Source: a virus
Virus record (IMG/VR): IMGVR_UViG_3300049893_000902
Location: 1 to 22,768 of that record
Length of the DNA stretch: 22,768 nucleotides
Strand: one strand, 5' to 3'
In this document: positions 12,741-18,894 of the stretch, piece after piece
Position numbering within the stretch: the stretch's first letter is position 1
How the letters are laid out: every line of letters starts with the position of its first letter
Translations under genes and position numbers: made by a program
The notes under the pieces: generated by a model
The model's input: the letters and a program-made list of their open reading frames with translations, nothing else
Told to the model about the DNA's origin: nothing
The model's database searches: none

Positions 12741-13009
12741 CAACGCGTCCCGAGCGAACGGCCGAGCAGGCTGTCAGGCGGGATCTCGACGCGGACCAGC
12801 CCGTAGAGCGTCTTCTTGCGAATCGCGCGGCGTGCATGGTCCAGTCGTGAGCGGCCGAACTCATCCAGGTCAGCGACGATGACTAGCCCGCGTTCCTCGT
12901 CGGCTGTGAACACGCAGCGGATCTCGACGCCATCGAGCAACACGCGCACGCGGCTGCCTAGGGCCTCACGCACGTAGCCGCTGTCGGTGGGATCGACGCT
13001 GAGCCTCAT
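12740..13009 (-). CDS. small tail-module protein, unknown
   Basis: An 89-aa protein from ATG 13009, one base after the stop of the gene before it; its TGA overlaps the ATG of the DUF6950 gene. The sequence is compact and beta-rich at first (VRVLLDGVEIRCVFTADEER, then LVIVADLDEFGRSRL) and basic later (ARRAIRKKTLYGLVRVEIPP). There is no signal peptide or membrane helix. Homologues seem common between the hub and NlpC-like genes of siphophages with this order, but I know of no established role. A minor tail-tip part or assembly factor is the best guess from position. Confidence 0.75.
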   Translation of the reverse strand: MRLSVDPTDSGYVREALGSRVRVLLDGVEIRCVFTADEERGLVIVADLDEFGRSRLDHARRAIRKKTLYGLVRVEIPPDSLLGRSLGTR

Positions 13010-13010
13010 T

Positions 13011-13616
13011 TCACACCTGCTGAAAGCGCTTGCTCAGCCATTGGCTCGGTTGCTCGATGAGTTGCTGCGTGTAGCGCAGGCCGGTGTCTGCGCCGGCGGT
13101 GCGTTGGAGCTGCTGCGCGTGCGTGCGCCGGAGCCCCTGCGCGGTGCGCATGCGGGCCTGACCCGCGCGCCAGCACGGAAGCACGATCTTGCCGAGCGAT
13201 GCGCCGCCTTCCGGTGGTGATGGCGTGCGTTCGACGCGCGGCGCGTCCATGTACCCGCGCCAGCGCATCACTGCGGCACCGGCGGCCTGGTACGTGTCGT
13301 CGATCAGCTGCCCGTAGATCGTGACTCGGCGGTTGCGGTAGACGCTCGCCGGTCCGATCATCGCCGCCAGAATCGCGGTGTTGACGATCGAGAATGCCAT
13401 CTCGATCCGGTCGCGGTTCTGGTCCTCGCTCTCGCTCAGCGGAGTGATGTCGACCAGATCGCCGAGCGCGGTGTACGTGTTGCCGGCATGCACGATCGGC
13501 AGCGCGTGCGTGGTGTAGCGCAGCATGCCGGTCGAGAAGTCGAGGTCGACGAGGTAGTGGCGGCCGGCGACTGATGCCGAGGCGCGGGCGGATGCGGTGC
13601 CGTCGAGGGTGAGCAT
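13011..13616 (-). CDS. distal tail hub protein (gpL/DUF2163-like)
   Basis: A 201-aa protein from ATG 13616. It contains DFSTGMLRYTTHALPIVHAG and YTALGDLVDITPLSES near the start, then VYRNRRVTIYGQLID and MRWRGYMDAPRVERT. The end reads GLRYTQQLIEQPSQWLSKRF. The 'W.G.(M/L)(D/E)' stretch and the beta-rich N-terminal domain are typical of minor tail proteins of the gpL/DUF2163 group, which connect the tube to the tip. A cysteine in LPCWRAG may correspond to the Fe-S cluster region of gpL, but only this one conserved-looking Cys is visible, so I do not claim a cluster. It lies between two other distal tail genes. Confidence 0.78.
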   Translation of the reverse strand: MLTLDGTASARASASVAGRHYLVDLDFSTGMLRYTTHALPIVHAGNTYTALGDLVDITPLSESEDQNRDRIEMAFSIVNTAILAAMIGPASVYRNRRVTIYGQLIDDTYQAAGAAVMRWRGYMDAPRVERTPSPPEGGASLGKIVLPCWRAGQARMRTAQGLRRTHAQQLQRTAGADTGLRYTQQLIEQPSQWLSKRFQQV

Positions 13617-13620
13617 GGCG

Positions 13621-14271
13621 TCAGGTCCAGCGCTCGATCAGGTCGAGCGCGAAGCCCTGCATCACGCGCCCGGTGTGGTAGGTCCAAACCGATGCGTCTG
13701 TCTGCTGCTTGAAGTACGCGAGCGCCTTGTCCCACGTCACAGCAGCGCCGCCGGAGAATGCAAGCCGCAGCGGCGGCTCGACGGTAACGGTGATGGTCGA
13801 ATTGCCTGCGGTGTTGACCGCAGTGCCGCCGGTGACGACGCGCACAAGTTGGCTTGTGCCGAGCCCGGTCCCTAGTTGCAGTGGGTCACCGGCTAGCAGC
13901 GTCGTCCCGACCTGTCCTGTGCCTGTGACGATGATGTTGACCGTCGTCGCTCCGGCGCTGTGCGCACCGTTGAGCGTCATCGTGCCGCGCATGGTTCCAC
14001 GTGGAGCCGGTCGCTTCGGGTCCCAGGCCGCGAGGTGGTTCACGCGGCCGCGCATCTGCAGCGACAGCGTTTCCCACAGCACGGCCTTGTCGACCTCGAT
14101 CCATTCAGGCGCGGCGAGCGTTATCGTCCACCGCGGCGGCGCACCGAGGCGATCCTGCGTGTTGCCGGTGGCATCGTTGCCTCCGGCGATGTCGTATCGA
14201 CGCTGGCCCCATTGCACGCCGCCCACGCCGAGCGTGGACACCAGCGATTGAGTCAGGGTGATGATCGCCAT
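13621..14271 (-). CDS. minor tail protein (distal tail, gpM-like position)
   Basis: A 216-aa protein from ATG 14271, two bases after the tape-measure stop. It begins MAIITLTQSLVSTLGVGGVQ, contains APPRWTITLAAPEW and GRVNHLAAWDPKRPAPRGT, and a Thr/Gly-rich beta region (TTVNIIVTGTGQVGTTLLAG) before a final helix-like segment ending LDLIERWT. The 'W.....P.....G..RG' region occurs in siphophage minor tail proteins that follow the tape measure. By position it corresponds to lambda gpM. Function is inferred from gene order and composition; no catalytic motif is present. Confidence 0.75.
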   Translation of the reverse strand: MAIITLTQSLVSTLGVGGVQWGQRRYDIAGGNDATGNTQDRLGAPPRWTITLAAPEWIEVDKAVLWETLSLQMRGRVNHLAAWDPKRPAPRGTMRGTMTLNGAHSAGATTVNIIVTGTGQVGTTLLAGDPLQLGTGLGTSQLVRVVTGGTAVNTAGNSTITVTVEPPLRLAFSGGAAVTWDKALAYFKQQTDASVWTYHTGRVMQGFALDLIERWT

Positions 14272-14273
14272 GC

Positions 14274-16061
14274 CTACAGCCTGCCCATCGCGTGCATCTG
14301 GTCGACCAGCTGCTTGTTGCCCTGCGTGATGCCGGCCAACACCAGACGCTGCACCTCGGCCTGATCGGTGCGCGAGTCGATGTGGATCTGGTACGTGGGC
14401 GCTACCGTGGTGCCGGTGCGCATGCTCTTGGCCCGGCCGTTGGGGATGATCTCACCTGTCGCTCGCGGCACGAAGATTTCCGGCCCGCGCTCGCCGACGA
14501 GGTAGGCATGCCGGCCGTCAACAGACCCGCCTACTGCCTTGCCGCCGCCGAAGATGCCGCCCAAGAATCCGCCGAGCAGACCTCCTGTGCCAGTGACTCC
14601 AAACAGTGCCTCACTGAGCCGGGCCTCTAGCGCGCGGACAATCATACGCTGGAGCAGATTGCGCCACAGATCGTCGATGTCTTCAAAGCGGCCTTCGATT
14701 CCAGCGAGAAGTGTGTCTCCGATTGCGTCCTGCACCGGCGCTATCTGCCGCTCCCACGACTCAGCCATCTTCTTGTGGTTGGCGAGTTGTTGATCCTCCC
14801 AGAATAGCCACGCCTCAGTGGTATCGCGCGCCGCCTGCTCGTCAGCCTCGATTTGAGCGCGGGTCGCCGCATCACGCGCATCGATCAGTGCTTTGTAGTC
14901 TGCAAGTTGCTGTCCCTCCCAGAACTTCCACGCCTCCGCCGTGTCTTTCGCGGCCTGCTCCTCGGCCTCGGCCTGCAGTTTGGCGATCTGTTCGGCGGTC
15001 AGGCGAGCGTCGCGCACCGGGTCGGTGACGCGCCCCGCCTTGGCACGTCCACCGGAGAACCGACGCGCCAGTTCGTTGTCGGACTCTGCCTGCGCTGCGC
15101 GATCGCCCTGCCTGCGAAGCAGGTGGTCGAGTCTTTCCTGCGCGCGCATGGCCTCGCTTTCCAGCCGAAGCAGCTCGCGCTCGTTGTCCTCCTTGCTGCC
15201 GATCGTCCGCGTGAACAGGCTCGGCCCGGCCTCGAGCGCGCGTTGTGCAGCATCGAGTGCGTTCTTCGCGTGACGGATTGCGTTCGCTTCGCGGTCTGCT
15301 TCCGTCAATCCGAGCAGAGCGCCACCAGCGGCCGACAACCCTCCGGTGCGCTTCGCCTCGAACAGGCGGTTCAGCGCCGGCACCAGTTCCATCACGAGCG
15401 CGCGAGCTGCATCCGTCGCGTTCTTCTGAAGCGTCAGCAGTTCCTTGTTGAACTGCTCCGCCGCGGCCGCTTGCTCGCTGGTTACCTTACCAGTCAGTTT
15501 GGTTTGCGCCGCCAGTTCGGCGAGGAATGGCCCGGCTTCGCTGATGCTCTTGCCGAACAACTCTTGGACGATGCGCGCCTTGTCTCCGTCGACCGAATAG
15601 CCGGCCAAGGCAACGGCGGTACGGCGCAGCGCTTCCGCAGGGTCCAAGTCGCGCAGTTCGCGCGCGCTCAGCCCGATCTGTCGCAGCACTCGCTCGGTGC
15701 GACTGCCTGGGTCTGCCTCTTGCAGCGACTTGTTGAACTTGACCAGCGTGGACGCCATGCCGTCGAAGCTGGTGCCGGTGCGTGCGGCTACGTCTTCGAG
15801 CGCGCTCAAGTTCGGCACGGTGGCGCCGGTGGCGTCGCGAAGGTCGTTGAGCCGATCGATGCCGCGCACGATGGAACCGAAGAACGCAGTCAGTGTCCCG
15901 GCCGCCAACGCACCACCAAACGCGCCGGCCACAGTGCCGAGCGTGGTGTTGAGCACGGCCGCGCTGCGCGCCATACCCTCCAGGTTGCCGCGCACCGAGC
16001 GGAACACCGCCGCGGTGCGGTCGCTCGCCGTGAGCTGGAATGCTACGCGTTTGTCAACCAT
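14274..16061 (-). CDS. tail tape measure protein
   Basis: A 595-aa protein from ATG 16061, which overlaps the end of the GT frame by 8 bases. It starts with AFQLTASDRTAAVFRSVRGN, then has a Gly/Ala-rich hydrophobic stretch (about residues 38-68), then long helical regions rich in Ala, Glu and Arg. The C-terminus has a glycine-rich stretch followed by AYLVGERGPEIFVP and GEIIPNGRA (about residues 520-542), a signature of lambda-like tape measures. About 0.15 nm per residue would give a tail near 90 nm (inference). Residues about 363-427 contain two similar segments (DTAEAWKFWEGQQLADYK and DTTEAWLFWEDQQLANHK). The chaperones G/GT just upstream should coat it during assembly. Confidence 0.93.
   Translation of the reverse strand: MVDKRVAFQLTASDRTAAVFRSVRGNLEGMARSAAVLNTTLGTVAGAFGGALAAGTLTAFFGSIVRGIDRLNDLRDATGATVPNLSALEDVAARTGTSFDGMASTLVKFNKSLQEADPGSRTERVLRQIGLSARELRDLDPAEALRRTAVALAGYSVDGDKARIVQELFGKSISEAGPFLAELAAQTKLTGKVTSEQAAAAEQFNKELLTLQKNATDAARALVMELVPALNRLFEAKRTGGLSAAGGALLGLTEADREANAIRHAKNALDAAQRALEAGPSLFTRTIGSKEDNERELLRLESEAMRAQERLDHLLRRQGDRAAQAESDNELARRFSGGRAKAGRVTDPVRDARLTAEQIAKLQAEAEEQAAKDTAEAWKFWEGQQLADYKALIDARDAATRAQIEADEQAARDTTEAWLFWEDQQLANHKKMAESWERQIAPVQDAIGDTLLAGIEGRFEDIDDLWRNLLQRMIVRALEARLSEALFGVTGTGGLLGGFLGGIFGGGKAVGGSVDGRHAYLVGERGPEIFVPRATGEIIPNGRAKSMRTGTTVAPTYQIHIDSRTDQAEVQRLVLAGITQGNKQLVDQMHAMGRL
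14780..14965 (-). repeat. diverged 120-bp duplication inside the tape measure gene
   Basis: Two segments, about 14780-14850 and 14900-14965, encode near-copies of a 'QAA(K/R)DT(A/T)EAW(K/L)FWE(G/D)QQLA' block. The shared CTCCCAGAA word occurs at 14796 and 14916, exactly 120 bases (40 codons) apart. The copies have diverged at the DNA level. A change of copy number here would change tail length. Confidence 0.7.
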
Positions 16062-16682
16062 GTTCGGTTTGCTCTCGGATGACCTGCATGGCGTCGATCA
16101 AGGCATGCCAGTTTGGCGCCGGGTGCAGCGCGTGATAGACGGGCCAGCGCTCAGGCGCCCAGCCGCCGCAGAAATTCCAGCAGTGGATTGCCTGGCGCGC
16201 CACAGGATCGAGCGGCGGCGCTTCGGCCTGCTGCAGAAGGCTCAGGCCGCTGCCGGCGAGCTTGCGCGCATCGCGCTGGCTTTCGCTCCAGCGGATGCGC
16301 GCGGCGAGTTTTTTGCGGTGGCCTCCGTCGTGCGTCGCTGCGCGTCGAGCCGCTCGAGCAACGGCTCCCACAGTGCATCAGCGATGTCCTGTCGCGCATC
16401 GAGCAGCACGGCGGTCGCGCCATCCTCGAAGGCGAGTTCGTCCTCGCCGTGCTTGTGGTTCGGCAGGATGTGCGCCACCTTGGCGCCAGTCCAGCCGATG
16501 ATCGCGAGTTCGGTCGTAGCGCGCTGCGCTCGCACGACGCCACCCCTAGTCGCGCCGCTGTCCGACGCCACGCACCGGACCTCGTGTGCTGTCGGCAGGC
16601 GCAGGCTGAACGTGATGCCGTCGACCGTGTGCGAGAACTCGCGCTCTGCTTCCGCCGCTCGCTTGATGTCGGAGAGGTCCAT
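16054..16682 (-). CDS. gpGT-like tail chaperone made by -1 ribosomal frameshift
   Basis: Ribosomes slipping back one base at 16314-16308 leave the G frame after 125 codons and continue in the -1 frame from CTC at 16308 to the stop at 16056-16054. This adds 84 residues (beginning LAARIRWSES and ending VIREQTEHG) for a fusion of 209 aa. The added domain contains PPLDPVARQAIHCWNFCGGW. The T frame has no convincing start of its own: its first ATG at 16371 gives 105 aa but lacks a clear ribosome site. In lambda the T part of GT binds tail tube protein while G binds the tape measure. The stop overlaps the tape-measure start. Confidence 0.85.
16242..16682 (-). CDS. tail assembly chaperone, gpG-like (unshifted product)
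   Basis: ATG 16682 overlaps the tail tube stop, giving 146 aa; the frame extends upstream to 16877 only inside the tube gene. The protein begins MDLSDIKRAAEAEREF, continues with HTVDGITFSLRLPTAHEV and VAHILPNHKHGEDELAF, and ends in an Ala/Ser/Arg-rich tail. It sits between tail tube and tape measure, the fixed place of tail assembly chaperones. The -1 frame (16371 to 16054) overlaps its end, and a perfect slippery heptamer lies in the overlap, as in lambda G/T. The role is to bind the tape measure and recruit tube subunits; it is not part of the virion. Confidence 0.85.
   Translation of the reverse strand: MDLSDIKRAAEAEREFSHTVDGITFSLRLPTAHEVRCVASDSGATRGGVVRAQRATTELAIIGWTGAKVAHILPNHKHGEDELAFEDGATAVLLDARQDIADALWEPLLERLDAQRRTTEATAKNSPRASAGAKASAMRASSPAAA
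16308..16314 (-). promoter_or_regulatory. -1 programmed frameshift slippery site A AAA AAC
   Basis: On the - strand the zero-frame codons are GCA (16316-16314), AAA (16313-16311) and AAC (16310-16308). This gives the heptamer A AAA AAC in exactly the X XXY YYZ register. A run of six As is striking in such GC-rich coding DNA. Slippage leads from the G frame to the open T frame. I did not find an obvious downstream pseudoknot by eye. Confidence 0.9.
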
Positions 16683-17332
16683 CAGGTCGAGTACTCCGCC
16701 GGTTGCGCCACGACGGCCAGGCTCACGGCGCGACGCAACGCCTCGTTCAGTCGCAGTTGCGGCATCTGACCGATCGACCAATAGGAGTTCAGGTAGATCT
16801 TCGCGCTGTTGCGGAACGTGAGGCGAGCAGCCTTCGGAGTCTGCGCGGCCTGAGCTGCGCGCACCGTGGTGACCCACGCCAGCGACACGTCGTTCGCGGC
16901 CTGCAGGTTGATCGTCACCGGCGAGGTGACGGTCGGGATGCGGCGCTTGAACAGCTGATCCATGAACTGATACTCGAAGTATTCCTGATCGCCGCCCTCG
17001 CTGTCGATCTCCATCACCTGTGTGACTTGCGACCAGGTGGAGATTTCGCGAACGGTGCCGGTGCCCGCGCCAGCCGGATAGATCGCCGTGTCGCTGGTGT
17101 CGACGCCTTCGAGCGTCACGTCGTTCGTCGCCACCGCGGACACACGGACGACGCGGCCATCGAGCCCGCCCCAGCCCGACGTGATCTCGATGATGTCGTT
17201 GACGGCGACGCCGTGGCTCGCCTCCAGGGTCGCGACGGCCGGGTTCGCGTTCGAGACCGCCGTCATGTTCTTCGACGTGGCGTAGGTGGCTGCGATCGAC
17301 AGCACGGAGCCGTCGGCAAGGGTGACGCTCAT
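16682..17332 (-). CDS. major tail tube protein
   Basis: A 216-aa protein from ATG 17332, preceded by GAAAGG. It is beta-rich with SVTLADGSVLSIAATY at the start and a middle part (VAVNDIIEITSGWGGLDGRVV, then VREISTWSQVTQVMEIDSEG) that is characteristic of siphophage tail tube proteins of the TTP_3/TTP_12 kind. The C-terminal half holds QFMDQLFKRRIPT and YLNSYWSIGQMPQLRLNEA. It lies between the terminator-like gene and the chaperones, the position of lambda gpV. Stacked hexamer rings would form the tail channel wall. Its stop overlaps the ATG of the gpG-like gene, which may help set their ratio. Confidence 0.85.
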   Translation of the reverse strand: MSVTLADGSVLSIAATYATSKNMTAVSNANPAVATLEASHGVAVNDIIEITSGWGGLDGRVVRVSAVATNDVTLEGVDTSDTAIYPAGAGTGTVREISTWSQVTQVMEIDSEGGDQEYFEYQFMDQLFKRRIPTVTSPVTINLQAANDVSLAWVTTVRAAQAAQTPKAARLTFRNSAKIYLNSYWSIGQMPQLRLNEALRRAVSLAVVAQPAEYST

Positions 17333-17357
17333 GATGAGGGCCTTTCGTTGGGGTGGG

Positions 17358-17783
17358 TCAGAGAAACGCCTCGGGGGCGGTGCGGTCTGTGTAGTAGGTT
17401 GCGCGCAGGCGCAGTAGCACGGCGCCGAAGTCGGCGCCGTTCTCGCTCAGTGTCTGCCACTGCACGCTGATCGTCTGCAGCGACCATTGCGCCGCCTGCG
17501 CTCCATGCACGGCCGCTAGGCCGGAAGCGAGCAGCGCGTGCATCGCGTCGTCTCCGCCGCTGACGGCACGCACGTAGCCGCGGCACTCGACGGTGAGGTC
17601 GTGCTTCTCCGTCGCGCCGTCGGTGCTGGCCTCGATGTCGTCACCAAGCGGGAACACCTTCCACCACGGGCAGTCGGCCGTCGTGATGGGATGGAATCGG
17701 TCGGCGGTGACGTGCCCGGCGGTCACTGTGGGCACGAGGCGAGCAGCGATCGCGTCGACGACTTGGGCGGCGGCGAGCGTCAT
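17358..17783 (-). CDS. tail terminator-like protein (gpU position)
   Basis: A 141-aa protein from ATG 17783, four bases after the joiner-gene stop. It starts with a helix (AAAQVVDAIAARLVPTV), has a beta-strand region with CPWWKVFPLGDDIE and HDLTVECRGYVRAV, a helix (DDAMHALLASGLAAVHG), and closes with a beta strand (FGAVLLRLRATYYTDR). This alpha-beta pattern ending in 'R..Y.T' fits tail terminator/tail completion proteins such as gpU, which cap the tail tube where it joins the head. The call rests on fold pattern and gene order. Confidence 0.72.
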   Translation of the reverse strand: MTLAAAQVVDAIAARLVPTVTAGHVTADRFHPITTADCPWWKVFPLGDDIEASTDGATEKHDLTVECRGYVRAVSGGDDAMHALLASGLAAVHGAQAAQWSLQTISVQWQTLSENGADFGAVLLRLRATYYTDRTAPEAFL

Positions 17784-17787
17784 GCGC

Positions 17788-18072
17788 TCACACCTTCACG
17801 AGCACGAGCCGCACGAGCGCGCCGTCAGGCGGCTCCTGCAGTACCTGGCGAATCAGGTACGCCGCGCCGCGCACGGTGCATGCCTGCCCTTCGGCCGCGG
17901 CTGGTACGGCGGATGCCGGAAGCAGCAGCGTCGTCGCCGTGTAGAGCACATCCGAAAGTGCGACCTGCGTATCGAGGTCGACGATCGCCGAGACTGTCAC
18001 CGCATTCACGACGACGGCCTCGGCGAATCCGGACTCGTCCATGAACACAGACATGTCTTCAGCGAACGCCAT
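17788..18072 (-). CDS. head-tail joining protein (FII-like)
   Basis: I chose ATG 18072, giving 94 aa, because AAGG lies about 7 bases upstream and the product starts with the pattern MAFAEDMSVFMDESGFAEA typical of the lambda FII/Gifsy-2 head-tail joiner group. The frame is open up to 18123 but that part has no ribosome site. The protein continues as a beta-rich domain (VSAIVDLDTQVAL, then CTVRGAAYLIRQVLQEP) and ends ALVRLVLVKV. It would sit at the bottom of the head connector and receive the tail. Neighbours on both sides are structural genes. Confidence 0.78.
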   Translation of the reverse strand: MAFAEDMSVFMDESGFAEAVVVNAVTVSAIVDLDTQVALSDVLYTATTLLLPASAVPAAAEGQACTVRGAAYLIRQVLQEPPDGALVRLVLVKV

Positions 18073-18123
18073 GTGGTTGCCTTGCAGAAAGGACGCCGAG
18101 CGACACGCGCCGCCCGGCGCCAA

Positions 18124-18141
18124 TGGCCCCTAGGCGGGCCA
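18124..18141 (-). promoter_or_regulatory. 6-bp perfect hairpin between structural genes
   Basis: On the - strand TGGCCC and GGGCCA (18141-18136 and 18129-18124) pair perfectly around a 6-base loop. The hairpin lies in the 79-base gap after the 122-aa structural gene and before the joiner gene. No T-tract follows. It could act as an mRNA-stabilising 3' end or attenuator after the abundant capsid genes. I see nothing else in this gap. Confidence 0.35.
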
Positions 18142-18151
18142 GGAGGAGACC

Positions 18152-18520
18152 TCAGACGATCTTCGGGATGAACTTCACGGTCGCGCCCATCACGATCGGC
18201 CCGGTGGTCACCGTCGCGACGGCACGGATCGCCTTGCGCGAGCTGCTGGCCGGGAAGGTCAGCTTGGTCACGCTGTTCGCGGTGCTGTAGCTCGCGGTCG
18301 TCACCCCTGCAAGGTCGGCCACGTTGGTGCCGCCGGTGTCGTCGGCATCCTGCACCTTGACGACGACGGAGCCGGTGACGGCGCCGACCGGGATTTCGAC
18401 GAGCACCTCGCCCTCGGCCGCGCTGATGTCGACATAAGCGCCGTTGTTCGCGCCAGCTGCCAACGATGCGGGGTTAATGCTTGGGTTGTTCGTGGCCGCG
18501 CTGGCCCACACGTTGAGCAT
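18152..18520 (-). CDS. head decoration-like structural protein
   Basis: ATG 18520 has AGGAGA about 7 bases upstream; the frame upstream to 18601 overlaps the previous gene and is not used. The 122-aa product is rich in Ala, Val, Thr and Ser, with few Cys or aromatic residues, and predicted mostly beta: SLAAGANNGAYVDISAAEG, VLVEIPVGAVTGSVVVKVQD and IRAVATVTTGPIVMGATVKF. This composition and place, two genes after the capsid, suit a capsid decoration or head-completion protein. I do not recognise the family with certainty. It has its own strong ribosome site, as expected for an abundant virion protein. Confidence 0.7.
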   Translation of the reverse strand: MLNVWASAATNNPSINPASLAAGANNGAYVDISAAEGEVLVEIPVGAVTGSVVVKVQDADDTGGTNVADLAGVTTASYSTANSVTKLTFPASSSRKAIRAVATVTTGPIVMGATVKFIPKIV

Positions 18521-18548
18521 GGTCGTTCTCCTGTGGCTGTGGTGATGG

Positions 18549-18794
18549 TCAGGCGGCGACCGGTTTCGCGGTCTTCTTCCGCGCCTGCCGAGCCTTGGCA
18601 TCGGCGAGCTGCTGCCGGTGGTAGTCGCTCGGCTCGTTCTCGGCGCGCTCGACCTTGCCCGCTGCGTAGAGTTCGCTCGCGAGTGCGGCCGGCAAGACGA
18701 GTTCGCTGCCGATATCGTGCACTCGGCCGTCCTTCCAGAACGGGCGGTTGACGCGGCACTTGATCTGCGATTCGGTCTGACGTTGCGTTGCCAT
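18549..18794 (-). CDS. 81-aa protein after the capsid gene
   Basis: ATG 18794 has GGAGA about 7 bases upstream; an earlier in-frame ATG at 18851 would add 19 residues but lies inside the hairpin region. The product has a compact middle (VNRPFWKDGRVHDIGSELVL, then LPAALASELYAAGKVE) and a basic Lys/Arg/Gln/Ala tail ending KKTAKPVAA. Proteins with 'RPFxxxGxxxxxGxxxxxP...AxxLxxxGKxE' are common next to phage capsid genes and are usually left unnamed. It may be a head-completion or capsid-associated factor. Confidence 0.72.
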   Translation of the reverse strand: MATQRQTESQIKCRVNRPFWKDGRVHDIGSELVLPAALASELYAAGKVERAENEPSDYHRQQLADAKARQARKKTAKPVAA

Positions 18795-18812
18795 GTGGTC
18801 TCCAGTTGCGCC

Positions 18813-18846
18813 GCCGACGAGCGCAGATGTGTTTGCGCTCGTCAGC
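18813..18846 (-). terminator. strong 13-bp stem-loop downstream of the capsid gene
   Basis: In the - strand RNA, the arm from 18846 to 18834 (GCTGACGAGCGCA) pairs with the arm from 18825 to 18813 (TGCGCTCGTCGGC) over 13 base pairs with a single U-G wobble and an 8-base loop. It lies in the 89-base gap between the capsid stop and the next ATG, and leaves that gene's ribosome site free. There is no U-tract, so a partial terminator, RNase processing site or mRNA stabiliser is more likely than a full terminator. Confidence 0.6.
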
Positions 18847-18870
18847 GGCATGGTTGCGAAGATGGGATCA

Positions 18871-18894
18871 ATCAGGTGATCGATCAGGTGATCG
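18871..18894. repeat. perfect 12-bp tandem duplication over the capsid stop codon
   Basis: ATCAGGTGATCG occurs twice in direct tandem (18871-18882 and 18883-18894). On the - strand the unit encodes Ser-Ile-Thr-stop in the capsid frame, so the stop codon itself is duplicated, giving an in-frame back-up stop 12 bases downstream (18874-18872). Confidence 0.85.

Noticed and set aside
14853-16082. 409-codon + strand frame
   Set aside because: Antisense to the tape measure gene, with no ribosome site or family pattern.
16054-16371. Independent 105-aa T protein starting at 16371
   Set aside because: No convincing ribosome site, and the slippery heptamer explains expression as a frameshift extension of G.
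15697-16821. 374-codon + strand frame
   Set aside because: Crosses antisense over three real genes (tape measure, G/GT and tube), Ser/Arg-rich, no ribosome site.
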